From Onthophagus taurus (taxonomy: Eukaryota > Arthropoda > Insecta > Coleoptera > Scarabaeidae): a DNA stretch of 64,000 nt. Within the stretch, counting starts at the first letter, position 1; each line of letters begins with the position of its first letter. Below, in pieces: positions 1 to 11,379 of the stretch. The translations under genes and the position numbers were made by a program. The stretch covers positions 13,149,001 to 13,213,000 of the forward strand of contig NC_091972.1 of the NCBI RefSeq assembly GCF_036711975.1, written 5' to 3'. Below the pieces are notes generated by a model that was not told the origin of the DNA, made no database searches, and saw only the letters and a program-made list of their open reading frames with translations.

Positions 1-2403
1 TGAGGGAAATTAACACTTAAGCTTATAAGCATTTGGATCGAGTAACTAAAACATCCATAATCAAGGTCCTCATTAACTTATGTAACGATGGTTAAAATTT
101 CTAGTAATTAATCATTTTCTAGTCGATGAAAAATCGTTTTTTTTTTAATTGCCAAAGTTGTAGACGATATTTAGAAAGTGTCAACGTTATCAACTATTGT
201 ATATTTTTTGTGATGTTCAATCTTTACAAAAGAGTTCTTTTGCAATGTGATACATCTCAATCGTCCGATACTTCTTAAAATCGAATACCAATTGAAGAAC
301 AACTCATTATATAATTTTTCTTAAAATAACTTTAACATTAAGTATAAATCAAATAATCCTACTTATTACAAGTTTTATTTCTGTGGTAATTTCTAAATTA
401 TCTACTCCGAAAATTCTCATGTCAATTTATGAATAATTAATCTTCAAATGTATAGCGGAAAAGCATCCATTAATAATTCAAAATTGTGAGAGTATTATTA
501 GCTAATGGCATGTACCTAGCAAGATTTTTTCCGCGGAGTCAAAATCTCATTATCATGCTCATTTTCTAAGCGTAGTTCTCTGACAGTGTACTTGGATTCT
601 TTTCAAAGATTAATGGCACCTGGCCAAGTCTACTAATCGGGTAAATTGAAAACAACACTTGTCGACCCCGGTTGTCAATACGCTGCTTTGCTACAACGAC
701 GTCGACGTCGGCAGGATAAACGCGTACGCCCGGAATGAATTGTCTATTTGATGGACAGTTCCACCGCACTTTTCTAATTCAATTTTCATAGTGGGTGGTA
801 CGCCTGTTCCCGGCAGCACAGTGAACGACAGTTTCAATTTGGACTCCCACCGCTTCGTGCAGATTTGCAACACCTATCTAAAGCCATTCGAAAACAATCG
901 TTTCGTCCACGTTTCTTTTTAATTTTACTCCCAAATTAAACATTGAAATATCCATCTTTTTCATTTATACAATTTTTTTTGTTTTGAAATCATAACGGGG
1001 GGATTCAAATAGATATTGATTGGGCTGATATCAATGTTGAATTCCCGTCATCTGGATAGGTATGCAGGTGATGGTAGCCGTCATCGAATGCCACATACGC
1101 GGCGATATTGAAATATTTGGGCGTCGATCGCGTATCGACTCCCTCACGTGCGTGTGCCATGTTAAATTGTACTTTATTAGTTTGATAAGTGCGATCGCTT
1201 TGATCTACTAGCTCGTCCGAATTGCGAACAGTCGAGGTTTCAGGAATTAATTTCGAAACCTCCCCCGTTCCCTGTCCAATTATTGGAAACGAAAAATTGA
1301 CCTATGCAATACAACCCAACGAATTTTGTTCATTCGTACCACGGATGTAGTCTAATTTCAAAACAATTTGAGTTTCAATAAATAGAAATCAATATGTGTT
1401 TATTTATTAAACCTTTGGGGTGGGGTATTATTAATGTTGTTTATTAAGGAAATTAATTGTTATTATGAACTATAATATGTAATGTTTGGTGTAATTTGGA
1501 ACAAATTTCGTGGAAATTTCTAAAGTAAGTTATTCGAATTTTCATTGTTGTTTGATACATTTGATATCTGCTCTTCCAATGATCAAATCAAAATTTTATT
1601 TTGACTACAGATATACATTATAGATATACAGACTACAAAGAAAAAGCATGGTCTTGGAAAGGAAGCCTGAAAAGGTCGGTACATCAGCAAAGAAATTGCT
1701 GATGAAGAGAAACTGATTGACAAATCACTAGAATGATAGAGATATATGATTGAGAAGGTGACCCAGGAATTTGCTCTGGAAGACTGCTCCAATATACCAC
1801 AAAGCTAGTCGTTTTGTAAGAGCTCGTGAATACCTAAATATTGAAGAATTTGAAGTAATAGTATCATTTCCTGCTTATTTCAACACGAATAAAGCTATGC
1901 ACTGCAAAATGTGGCTTTAGAAAACTCTCAATAAATTATAACTGCTGACCAGCAGCAATTCACTTACTGCAAATTTTAACTTCTCACTGTAAACTATAGT
2001 TGCAGACTGCACACTGTAGTGTGCATATAACAGATCGCCTTTCAGTGAATATTTTTTTGTATCAAATCCTTCATAAGTACTGAATACAATATATTCGTAT
2101 TAGCCACGAATGTGTAATATCAAAAGAAAAGGGAGCAAAGAGAATACTCGGTATAATCTAAATTGAAACCAAGATTATAAGAAGGAGAACTATACGTTCT
2201 CTTTAGAAGATTACAAGATGTTCAGTTTTCGTACTACATTAGAATTGTCAAAGAGCTGTATATCTTCGTGGTTTCCATGTTGGACTATATTAGATAAAGT
2301 CCTCCAAACAGTTTTTGCGATAAAATCCCATCCAAGGCTGTTGTAACATTATAAGGAAGTCTCGATTATGTTCCTTAATACTTTATTGTAGAAACATTTT
2401 ATA
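1..2403. other. Intergenic DNA left of the BEL element
   Basis: No gene is recognised. The DNA is mostly AT-rich. Two GC-richer patches stand out: 640-900, where two overlapping minus-strand open frames (566-769 and 691-873) read as if one coding stretch were split by a frameshift, and 1020-1310, listed separately. Around 1560-1990 there is unassigned, possibly decayed repeat sequence. I could name no protein family for either stretch. Confidence 0.4.
1020..1310. promoter_or_regulatory. GC-richer island, possible regulatory element
   Basis: A CpG-containing patch in AT-rich DNA, with several TAAT/ATTA cores of the kind homeodomain proteins bind and no open frame. The enhancer suggestion is inference from composition and from otp lying about 10 kb to the right. 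Confidence 0.2.
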
Positions 2404-2408
2404 ACTTG
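2404..2408. repeat. Target-site duplication, left copy (ACTTG)
   Basis: The five bases ACTTG directly precede the left LTR and recur at 8237-8241 directly after the right LTR. A perfect 5-bp duplication is the expected footprint of LTR-element integration and fixes the element ends at 2409 and 8236. Confidence 0.9.
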
Positions 2409-2614
2409 TGTTTTTGGGGAATAAATCCACTTTTTAGTTTCTGCTGTATTTTAATATATTCAAGTATAAACGATTAAATCTTTACATGCCATGACCGTTA
2501 ACTCGCGTCTTCGCCATGACACCCGCTTCGTGTTGTGCGCAATGTGCACCGTTTTCAATACTACCAACCCAACAGTACTCAAAACTTAAAAATATTAATG
2601 TTACTAACTCAACA
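2409..2614 (-). repeat. BEL 3' LTR
   Basis: 206-bp LTR, 3' relative to the minus-strand element. It begins TGTTTTTGGGG and ends ACTCAACA on the plus strand, and no mismatch to 8031-8236 was found by eye. The gag-pol stop lies 73 bp away. Confidence 0.93.
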
Positions 2615-2687
2615 TACCGCCGCCGTTGAAAGTACTAACTTTCAAGATAAAAATAGGTAAGTATAACGAAAATCTAAATATTACATG

Positions 2688-5600
2688 TTATAGTTTTTTA
2701 GGTACTTCAACGCCTATAGGAAGAACGCACACCCTTTTAACAGCCCGCTTCACAACACCACTGGTTGTTTTTACACTAATAACTCGCACAATATTATCAC
2801 TGCCAGGATGAACTTCAAGAATTCTTCCCAGTCGCCATTTCAACGGTGGAGTGTTGTCTTCCTTGAGTAATATTAGCTGTCCAATCTTAACGTTTTCTCC
2901 AACAGCTTGAGACCATCTGCCTCTTTGTTGTAGGATGTTGATGTATTCCATAGACCATCTTCGCCAGAAATGTTGATACATTTGTTGAAGTTTGTTGAAT
3001 TGATTCAGTCTGTTGAAGGGGATATCCATAACGTCTCGCTGAGGAATCGTATTAAGAGGTTCTCCAATGAGAAAATGTCCCGGGGTAAGAGCCAAGAAAT
3101 CATCAGGATGTGTGGATAAAGGAGTAAGTGGTCTAGAATTTAGTATTGCTTCGATTTGAGTAAAAATTGTTGTTAACTCTTCAAAGGTTAAAACGTTACA
3201 GCCAATAATTCGTATAAAATGCGATTTAGCCGATTTGATAGCAGACTCCCATAAACCTCCAAAATGCGGAGAACGTGCCGGAATAAATTGCCAATCTATG
3301 TTATTTCTCAAGCAAAATCTTTCAAGTTTATCGTTGTTATAGTCGATTACTTTTTTCAACTCGTTGAGATAATTCTTAGCGCCAACGAAGTTAGTTGCAT
3401 TATCCGTGTAAACTCGTTTACATAAACCTCGTCGAGATACGAATCTCTTGAATGCGTTTAAAAATGAATCGGTGCTTAGGTCTGATACCACCTCAATATG
3501 TACTGCTTTGGTTGCAAAACACACAAATAAACACACATATGATTTAATGATAGTTCTGTTTCTTAATTTCCCATCTTTGCTGTTGAATGGGCCAGCAAAA
3601 TCTATACCCACTACATAAAATGGTCTTATAGCCGATGTGCGATCTCTAGGTAAATCACCCATCAAATAACTGGGACTTACTGGTTTAGTTCTAAAACATA
3701 CAATACATCTCCCAATCACCCCCTTCACGACAGTTAAACCGCCAACAGGCCAAAATCTTTGTCTGATGCAAGATAAAAGTCCCTGTGGGCCAAGGTGCAA
3801 ATTTCTCAAATGTTCCTCACGTATAATTAAATTAGTCAAAGGATGTCCTTTAGCCAATATGATTGGATGTTTGATGTCGTAGTCATATTCTGAATTACGC
3901 AATCTACCACCAACTCTTAACAATCCATCTTCGTACATTGGATTCAAAGACAATAATTTACTACTTTTAGGCAAATTCTTTTTAGCCATCAATAAATCAA
4001 TCTCAGTTTTGAATTCCTGTCTTTGCATGACTTTCAAAAGTCGCATAAACGCGCTTTCTAACTCTAGTGTAGTTAATTTTGCCTTTATTTTATTTTCATT
4101 AGGTTCTCTCAAATTATTGTAGAAGCGCATGCAATACGCAACAACTCTTTTTAATTTATTTAATGATGAATATTTATCAAAAATGTCGCATGTAATTGTA
4201 CAATGGAAAGTTAGTTTATTTTTTTTCTTTTCTGGTAACTCCTTAGGAAAGTTCATGTCAATATCAGGATAAGTTTTACTCTTTAACCATTTCGGCCCCT
4301 CCCACCAAAGGTTAGACTTTATTAATTGAGAAGTCTCGATACCTCTAGAAATCAAATCTGCAGGGTTCTCTGCACTGGTTACGTGCTTCCATTGTGCATG
4401 TGCTGTTAGTTCTTGTATTTGCGATACGCGGTTTGCAACAAATGTTTGCCATCTCGAAGGATCCGCATGTATCCAAGCAAGCGCTATGGTGGAATCAGTC
4501 CAGAGATAAACCTTAGTAATTTCTGTGTTTAATGAATCAAGTACTTTTTTCACTAGTTCTGCCAACAATAAACAACCATTGAGTTCCAATCTCGGCAATG
4601 AAATTTTCCGTAAAGGTGCTACTCTCGATTTGGCGCACAATAAACGAATCTTTGTTTTAGTTTGGTTTATGGTTTTAATGTAAATACATGCTCCGTAAGC
4701 CATTTCAGAAGCATCGCTGAAACCATGCATTTCTACCATTGCAAAATCTGTTAGCAAAATGTGTCGATCAATTTGTAGTTTTGCCAAATATTGCAATTCC
4801 TCATAAAGCCTCTTGAATGATGTGTAAAGTTCGATAGGTACAGCTTCATCCCACGTGATTCCCAGCTGCCACAAACGCTGTAAAACTACCTTTGCTTTGA
4901 TCGTAGAAGGAGATACAATACCAAGTGGGTCAAATATCTGAGCAATAATTGACAGAATAATACGTTTCGTTAATTTCCCATATTCAACTATAGGTTTAAT
5001 TGAATACTTAAGTGTATCGTCTTGTGAGCACCATAAAATTCCCAGCGTTTTTACATCCTTAGAGTCACCTATTAGATAATCCACGCTTGTTTCATCGCTT
5101 CCTTGCAGAATTTCTTGTGAATTCGAATTCCATTTCCGCAATTCAAATCCGCAACCATTTAAGATCTCACTTAAGTCATTTTTTAATTTCAATGCTTCTT
5201 CCAAAGTCTTTGAACCTGTAATAAGGTCATCAACATAGAAATCGTCGATTATAACTTTAGCTATGTTAGGATGTTTATTTTGAATATTTATGCCAACTTG
5301 ATGCAGACTGCGAATTGCCAAAAATGATGCTGATGCGGTGCCGTACGTTACCGTGTTTAATTGAAAATGCTCCAAATCATGTTCAGGACTTTGTCGCCAT
5401 ACAATACGTTGTAAATTTCTCTGACTAGGTATGATGTTTACCTGTCTATACATCTTTGCAATGTCACCGGTTAATACGTAATTATGTTCTCTAAACCTAC
5501 AGAGAATGGAAAATAATTCCTGTTGTATCGTAGGTCCAACCATTAGAGTATCATTCAGTGAAATGCCAGTACTTGTTTTTGTCGAAGCGTCAAATACTAC

Positions 5601-7811
5601 TCTGAGCCTCGTAGTGCTGCTTGTATCTTTAATTACTGCGTGATGAGGTAAATAATACGCATATGTATCGTCGCGATTTACTCTTGTCATGTGTCCTAAT
5701 TCTTGATATTCACTCATGAATTCAGAGTATTGTTTCCATAATTCTTGATTCTTGAATAACTTTCGTTCCAAATTTAAAAATCTTGCTTCAGCAGTTTCAA
5801 ACGATGTTCCTAATTCGCTAATATTATCTTTCGTTGGCAGTTGTACCACAAAATGTCCATTGTTGTCCCTTGTGGTCGTCTGTTGATACAGATTCTCACA
5901 ATATTTTTCCTCCGCAGAAAAAACCATTTGTGCCGTACACTCTTCAACCTTCCAAAATTTTTCCAAGGCCCTTTGAATCTCGCTGTTATTTATACATACG
6001 TTGCTGCGCACCTTTTGTCTTAAATTTGTACTCATAGGCCCGGATACGATCCATCCCAGTGTTGATTTCTGTAGAACAGGTAAACCAATTCCGAGTTTAA
6101 TTTGACCCATAGACAACAATTCAGCGAATAAGCCAGCGCCTATTAAAATATCTATTTCTCCTGGTTGATGGAATTTCGGATCAGCTAACCTAATGTGTCG
6201 CGGTATTTCTAATTCTTTGATGTTTATTGGAACATTTGGCAAGTTATCAGTTATATCTCTTATAACCAAAAATGATAAATCAATGGTGTATGAGTTATAT
6301 ATAGACTTAATCTTGGTATTCGTTCCATACTTAACATTAAGGTTGCATTGACTAATACCTGTTACCGGTACGTTTAAATTGTAAGTATGTAATTGCAATT
6401 TTTCTACAAGCTTCATTGTCATAAAATTCGACTGCGAGCCAGAATCTAAAAGTGCCCTAGCCTCACACCATTTTCCAGTCGCATCTTTGATGTGAACCTG
6501 CGCGGTTGCTAAAATTATCGAAGTATTCTCCAATGCTTTCATGGTATGTGCGGTTGTAACACGTTTTTCAGTTGTGTGTGTATTTGTTTGTGTATCATAA
6601 TGCAAAAGCGTGTTATGTTTTTGCTTACAAGCCTTACATGTGGACAAAGATTTGCAATCCATCGAGAAATGTCCCGAACGAAGGCAATTCAAGCAAAGCC
6701 TGAGTTTTTTAACTTCCTCAACTCTTTTGCTTGTAGTTAATGCTTTGAATTTATTACAACCGTAAATGAAATGATCGCCCGATTCACAAAAAACGCATGT
6801 TTTGTTGTTCGTGGCTAAATTTGCAATAGTACGCTCATTCTTCTTTTGTCCTATATGTTTATTCGTTTTGTTATGACCTTCTATGGTTTCCAGAATACTG
6901 CATCTATTTGTAAGAAAATCTATCATACTTTTTATGTTTGGTACATCATTATTAAATGTCTGCCCCGCGTGCTCCTCCCATTTCATTTTAGAAGCGTCAT
7001 CCAATTTCTTAAAAATCAAATGTGTAAGCAACGTGCTCCAGTGCTCTACTGGTTCACCTAAGGCCTTTAAAGAACGAGTGTGCCTGTTATAACTATCAAT
7101 TAAACGTCTTAAATTTTGATGAGCTTCTTTTGTAACCATCGGTAATTCAAACAAAGCCTTAACGTGTGTTTTTACTATAACCGCCTTATTTTCGTATCTT
7201 TGACGCAACATATCCCAAGCAATCTTGTAATTTTCCTTTGTGATTTCAAGAGATTGAATGATATTCGCTGCTTCACCTTTTAAGCAACTAAATAAATAAT
7301 GAAATTTATTGATGTCATCTACATAGTTGTCATTGTCAACGAGCGATTTAAAAGTATCGTGAAAATATATCCATTGATCATAATCTCCGTAAAATTTAGG
7401 CAAATCCAACGTAGGAAGTTTAACATTTTTATGAAAATAACCGTCGCTCGGTGCATAAGCCGTCGCAGCCCCCGCCGAACCGGTCGTTTCATCGTTTATA
7501 GCGCTTTTACATACGGTGTCATTATCTCGCTCTTGAATAAATGTTGTCGCCTCTGCTATTAATTCATAATATTTTGTTTCAAATATTTCGTATTCGTCAT
7601 TATACTCGTCGTCTTTGTTTAGTAAATCGATCGCGTTTTGTATTTTGTTAAACTCATGCAAAATCTCTTTAATGTTTTGTAATCTGATTTTCAATTCGTT
7701 TAATTTTTCCGTTGTAATTTTTTCGAGAAACGTCCCGAAACGCGTTAATTGTGCCTTGAGCAGTTTCTTTTTTGCCAACAGAGGTTTGAGTTCCTCCATT
7801 TTGTGAAGCAA
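2688..7811 (-). CDS. BEL/Pao gag-pol polyprotein, intact
   Basis: A single 1707-codon frame encodes all functions needed for retrotransposition. Visible regions: an N-terminal coiled-coil-like gag part and a DUF1759-like region (about 125-290); three cysteine clusters of zinc-knuckle type (339-400); an aspartic protease with DSGS at 456; reverse transcriptase with D783 and YVDD at 859-862; an A17-like region after it; RNase H residues D1033, E1076, D1106 and D1152; an HHCC zinc finger ending with C1369 and C1372; the integrase triad D1404, D1470, E1522; and a C-terminal DUF5641-like tail. No stop, frameshift or missing catalytic residue was found. The start chosen is the first ATG of the frame; a second ATG follows four codons later. 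Plus-strand frames over this region are antisense shadows. Confidence 0.95.
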   Translation of the reverse strand: MLHKMEELKPLLAKKKLLKAQLTRFGTFLEKITTEKLNELKIRLQNIKEILHEFNKIQNAIDLLNKDDEYNDEYEIFETKYYELIAEATTFIQERDNDTVCKSAINDETTGSAGAATAYAPSDGYFHKNVKLPTLDLPKFYGDYDQWIYFHDTFKSLVDNDNYVDDINKFHYLFSCLKGEAANIIQSLEITKENYKIAWDMLRQRYENKAVIVKTHVKALFELPMVTKEAHQNLRRLIDSYNRHTRSLKALGEPVEHWSTLLTHLIFKKLDDASKMKWEEHAGQTFNNDVPNIKSMIDFLTNRCSILETIEGHNKTNKHIGQKKNERTIANLATNNKTCVFCESGDHFIYGCNKFKALTTSKRVEEVKKLRLCLNCLRSGHFSMDCKSLSTCKACKQKHNTLLHYDTQTNTHTTEKRVTTAHTMKALENTSIILATAQVHIKDATGKWCEARALLDSGSQSNFMTMKLVEKLQLHTYNLNVPVTGISQCNLNVKYGTNTKIKSIYNSYTIDLSFLVIRDITDNLPNVPINIKELEIPRHIRLADPKFHQPGEIDILIGAGLFAELLSMGQIKLGIGLPVLQKSTLGWIVSGPMSTNLRQKVRSNVCINNSEIQRALEKFWKVEECTAQMVFSAEEKYCENLYQQTTTRDNNGHFVVQLPTKDNISELGTSFETAEARFLNLERKLFKNQELWKQYSEFMSEYQELGHMTRVNRDDTYAYYLPHHAVIKDTSSTTRLRVVFDASTKTSTGISLNDTLMVGPTIQQELFSILCRFREHNYVLTGDIAKMYRQVNIIPSQRNLQRIVWRQSPEHDLEHFQLNTVTYGTASASFLAIRSLHQVGINIQNKHPNIAKVIIDDFYVDDLITGSKTLEEALKLKNDLSEILNGCGFELRKWNSNSQEILQGSDETSVDYLIGDSKDVKTLGILWCSQDDTLKYSIKPIVEYGKLTKRIILSIIAQIFDPLGIVSPSTIKAKVVLQRLWQLGITWDEAVPIELYTSFKRLYEELQYLAKLQIDRHILLTDFAMVEMHGFSDASEMAYGACIYIKTINQTKTKIRLLCAKSRVAPLRKISLPRLELNGCLLLAELVKKVLDSLNTEITKVYLWTDSTIALAWIHADPSRWQTFVANRVSQIQELTAHAQWKHVTSAENPADLISRGIETSQLIKSNLWWEGPKWLKSKTYPDIDMNFPKELPEKKKNKLTFHCTITCDIFDKYSSLNKLKRVVAYCMRFYNNLREPNENKIKAKLTTLELESAFMRLLKVMQRQEFKTEIDLLMAKKNLPKSSKLLSLNPMYEDGLLRVGGRLRNSEYDYDIKHPIILAKGHPLTNLIIREEHLRNLHLGPQGLLSCIRQRFWPVGGLTVVKGVIGRCIVCFRTKPVSPSYLMGDLPRDRTSAIRPFYVVGIDFAGPFNSKDGKLRNRTIIKSYVCLFVCFATKAVHIEVVSDLSTDSFLNAFKRFVSRRGLCKRVYTDNATNFVGAKNYLNELKKVIDYNNDKLERFCLRNNIDWQFIPARSPHFGGLWESAIKSAKSHFIRIIGCNVLTFEELTTIFTQIEAILNSRPLTPLSTHPDDFLALTPGHFLIGEPLNTIPQRDVMDIPFNRLNQFNKLQQMYQHFWRRWSMEYINILQQRGRWSQAVGENVKIGQLILLKEDNTPPLKWRLGRILEVHPGSDNIVRVISVKTTSGVVKRAVKRVCVLPIGVEVPKKL

Positions 7812-8012
7812 TACTCACGAAAAAGGATAAAAATAAAAAAGGACTTAGTTTACGTTTTGTGTTTTCTTTCAGGAACCCACCAGTGACCGCCGCCGATGAG
7901 TTGACCTCGTGTCGTTGTCGAAGAGAAGAACCAAGTTCCGATCGCCGGACCCCAGCCAAGATGATGCAATTCACGAATTTTTTTTATTTTTAATGTCTTC
8001 ACTATTACTAAT

Positions 8013-8030
8013 CCATGCTCGAAGGACCAA
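8013..8030 (-). other. Probable primer-binding site of the BEL element
   Basis: Read on the minus strand, the bases just after the 5' LTR are T followed by TGGTCCTTCGAGCATGG. Starting with TGG fits pairing to a tRNA 3' CCA end. I did not assign the tRNA. Confidence 0.6.
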
Positions 8031-8236
8031 TGTTTTTGGGGAATAAATCCACTTTTTAGTTTCTGCTGTATTTTAATATATTCAAGTATAAACGATTAAA
8101 TCTTTACATGCCATGACCGTTAACTCGCGTCTTCGCCATGACACCCGCTTCGTGTTGTGCGCAATGTGCACCGTTTTCAATACTACCAACCCAACAGTAC
8201 TCAAAACTTAAAAATATTAATGTTACTAACTCAACA
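8031..8236 (-). repeat. BEL 5' LTR
   Basis: 206-bp LTR, 5' relative to the minus-strand element, so it should carry the element promoter. No difference from 2409-2614 was seen. It is followed by the right ACTTG duplication at 8237-8241. Confidence 0.93.
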
Positions 8237-8247
8237 ACTTGTTTGTA

Positions 8248-9881
8248 CAGGGTGGGCAAATTTGGGTGTTATTATAGGCTACCTCAGAAACTATAAGAGA
8301 TACGAAAAAAGTAGGTGCCATGTCCCGGTCTCTTTTTTCGAGACTAATTCAATCCCGCAAACATCAAATCTTCTTTTGTTTTTAAGTTATACCCAAAAAG
8401 TCAAATTTTCGTGATTTCAAAAAATGCTCATATTTCGTTTATTTATCAAAATATAGGAATGGGGTTGATAAGACACTTTTTTAAGTGGAATATACTGCCG
8501 TTGAAAAGTTTTAAATATATTTGATGATTTTTGAGATACAACACAAAGTTGTGTTTTTTTAAATACAAACTATACTTGATTATGATGTTAAAGAACAGAG
8601 CATATTTTTAGCTTTCCAATGATGTATCGCATGTATGGTGTATTTGCAGAAAATAAGCGATAATTTTCAATTCGAAAATAGTAAGCGCTAATGTTCAAAA
8701 TTTTGATTATAGTAGGCGGCTCCGGACAGTAAATACTACCTAGTGGCTATAATATATGGTTTTGCACGAATAGGACAGAATAAAGTTGGTTTTGTACCAT
8801 TATTCAGGATAAGTTGGTTTTGTACCAACGAATAAAAACTTTGAATAGTTAATTTAAATTTCTCAGCATCTTATCCCTGACTTTGTTCACTAATAAAAAA
8901 TGATTAGCATTTAAAGTTTGTTTATTAAAAATACAAAAAATGTATTAATTAATGAATAATTAAATATGGACAACTTCAGGAACTAAGGAGTCATAAACTG
9001 TCATCTTCTTCTACTCAACTTACTGGTTGTAAGATTAGAACAGTTCGGTATCAATGAATGAAATCTTCGGTAGTATTTTCCCAGTTTTCCCCACAACATA
9101 AGATGTAGAAGTTTTTTGATATCAGCAATCTTTTCTTTTGAAATTGGGTGAGATAGAGGAAAATTATGAATCATAAACTGGGCGCGGACTTTCCATTGAA
9201 ACACCGTTTGAATGGGGATATGAAGGCTTATGTATCATCTTCAAAGCGGACTCCAATGTATAGAATATTTTATTTTATCGTTTTATTTAAAGATAATGCG
9301 GAACTTCTTAAACAGGAAACTCGTTTCGCAAAATTCATGAAATGACAAGTAAACTCACGTTGCTATAGTAACTAAGTAGTATTTAGCGTTTTCCTCGCCT
9401 ACTATAATTAAAAATTTGAATTTTAATCTTTAATATTTTAAAAATTGAAAAATAACGCTTATTTTCCGCAGAAACATCATGCGTGCGATACATCATTGGA
9501 AAGCTAAAAATATACTCTTTTCAGTAACATCATAATAAAGTATAGTTTGTATTTAAAAAAATACAACTTTATGTTATATCTCAAAAATTATCAGCAATGT
9601 TAAAAATTTTTCAACGGCAGTATATTCTACTCAAAAAAGTGTCTTAAGAATGCATTAACCCCATTTCTCTAATTTCAAAAATAAACGAAATATGAGCATT
9701 TTTTGAAATTACTAAAATTTGACTTTTTGGCTATAACTTAAAAACAAAAGAAGATAGAGATTTGGTCTTTACGGGATTGGATTAGTCTCAGAAAAAGAGA
9801 CCGGGACATGGCACCTACTTTTTTTATATCTCTTATAGTTTCTGAGATAGCTTATAATAACACCCAAATTTGCCCACCATA
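8248..9881. mobile_element. Foldback element with ~510-bp inverted arms
   Basis: The arm from 8248 (CAGGGTGGGCAAATTTGG) to about 8755 is mirrored, diverged, by about 9360-9881. The outer ~100 bp match best. TA dinucleotides at 8246-8247 and 9882-9883 could be a target duplication. The ~600-bp loop has no intact gene. A minus-strand frame at 9001-9204 has a W..R..PIS.EK..D spacing faintly like the C-terminal end of some insect transposases, but this is weak. The BEL element inserted about 6 bp from the left end. The family is not identified. Confidence 0.75.
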
Positions 9882-9883
9882 TA

Positions 9884-11370
9884 CATTCGTAAAGTTTTGT
9901 GACACAACCTCATAGTTGCATCCTATATGGGTAAACGATTTTCAGTATATGCTTCTAAAGGAGCAGTATTATATGTTATAACATGTTTTGTCATATGAAT
10001 ACTTTAAGATTATTTCTAGCAACTAGTCCATTATTCCATATTTGTAGCCAATTACTTCCTGTTCTTCTTAACTTGGATTCTCCATGGCAGTTTTGCCTCA
10101 AATATCATACTCAGCTATTGTCGGCATACGGAACCTCATTGTTGTTTCTTTATAAGAGAATATGTTGTTTCTTTTCGTAGGAAAATTAACATAGACAAAT
10201 TAATTCACTTTCCGTTAGCTTTCTCATGGTCATTTCCAAAAGCCAACCATATCGGTAAATATTCAAGCTATTGTACAAGTAGATACTGCACCTCATCATG
10301 AGTACTCATCCTTAGTGCTTTATGAATACATCAATAATATTGGTCATCTTAATAACAGCTTTCCATGAAAATTTTTTCATCACTTCTCCGGTAATGAATT
10401 TCTGATTGATTCTTGTTTTAATATCCATGTACATATAGTTCTTCTGCAGTAGTATACCTACTAATTATATCTTCTTGGTTTAATTCGATCCAGGTTTAAC
10501 GGCATTCTTTATCATAAAGGGTACAAACCACAATAACTACTTACACTAACAGAAGTAAACTTGAAATTACACACAAACCTTTTTTGCAGCATAATGTTTA
10601 ATCTTGGTTTCTTGTAGAATGGTGTTGGTTACATCAGGTTACATGAATCTGGAAAGACAATTGAAGCTGGAATGCCAGGTTAGATGAATTACATTCATCT
10701 GAGCCATTATTTAAACCAACCTCAGGCAAGAGACCAAAGAGGTTTTCGGGGTCCTTTCAAATAAAACTGAATAGTTACATGATACAAAAATGACACGAAA
10801 TATTATGATAATGTTACTTTCATCGGAAAAAAATGATAAAGTTTGAGTGGAAAATACACAATGCAAACTGAATATTATGCTTCATTACAACAAAACCATC
10901 AATTTCTATGGATACAACAAACAGCCTAACTCTGCCTAACTGAGGATCAATTGATTCCAAGGCAACTGTATATACAAGAAGAAAATCAAAAATTTGGAGA
11001 ATAAAACATTGATGCAAAAAGAAAATTTCTACTCAGTTTGGGAAGAGAATTGGCATGAAATAATGGCAGAAATGTTATCATAAATTTCTGCAAATGCTAA
11101 TAAAGCAACATATGTGTTTTGTTTATCCATAATTCTGCGATCATTCAATAAATAACTTTTGCTTGAATTTAATGTGGAATTCAGTTTTGATTTGGATAAA
11201 TATAATCAGAATAAATTTTGCCAAAATTACTAACAAGTAAATATTTAGCTACTCTTCATAATTTGTTGCAAAATTTAATTTGATTTGAGGAACTACAACA
11301 ATATATAAAATGTAGAATTACTAAAAGCTGAAGTAAAAGTTATTGAAGAGAAGCAATCGTGTATCTATGG
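9884..11370. other. Intergenic DNA upstream of otp
   Basis: AT-rich with no recognisable gene. Short open frames at 9983-10180 and 10820-11017 have no recognisable motif and sit in unremarkable sequence. Promoter-type composition begins near 11380. Confidence 0.4.
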
Positions 11371-11379
11371 ATTCTTGAA

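Larger units (their letters stand above)
2409..8236 (-). mobile_element. Full-length BEL/Pao LTR retrotransposon
   Basis: A 5828-bp element read on the minus strand: 5' LTR 8031-8236, primer-binding site just inside it, one gag-pol frame 7811-2688, a purine-rich GGCGGCGGT next to the 3' LTR (plus 2615-2623), and 3' LTR 2409-2614. Both LTRs are 206 bp, start TG and end CA, and show no difference on direct reading. ACTTG flanks both sides. Domain order gag, protease, reverse transcriptase, RNase H, integrase, with DUF1759 and peptidase A17-like regions, is that of BEL/Pao. The uninterrupted frame and matching LTRs argue for a very recent insertion. No env-like frame is seen. Confidence 0.95.

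Noticed and set aside
5834..7562. Plus-strand open frames of 60-87 codons inside the BEL element
   Set aside because: They are antisense to the intact gag-pol frame, have no motifs, and are expected by chance.
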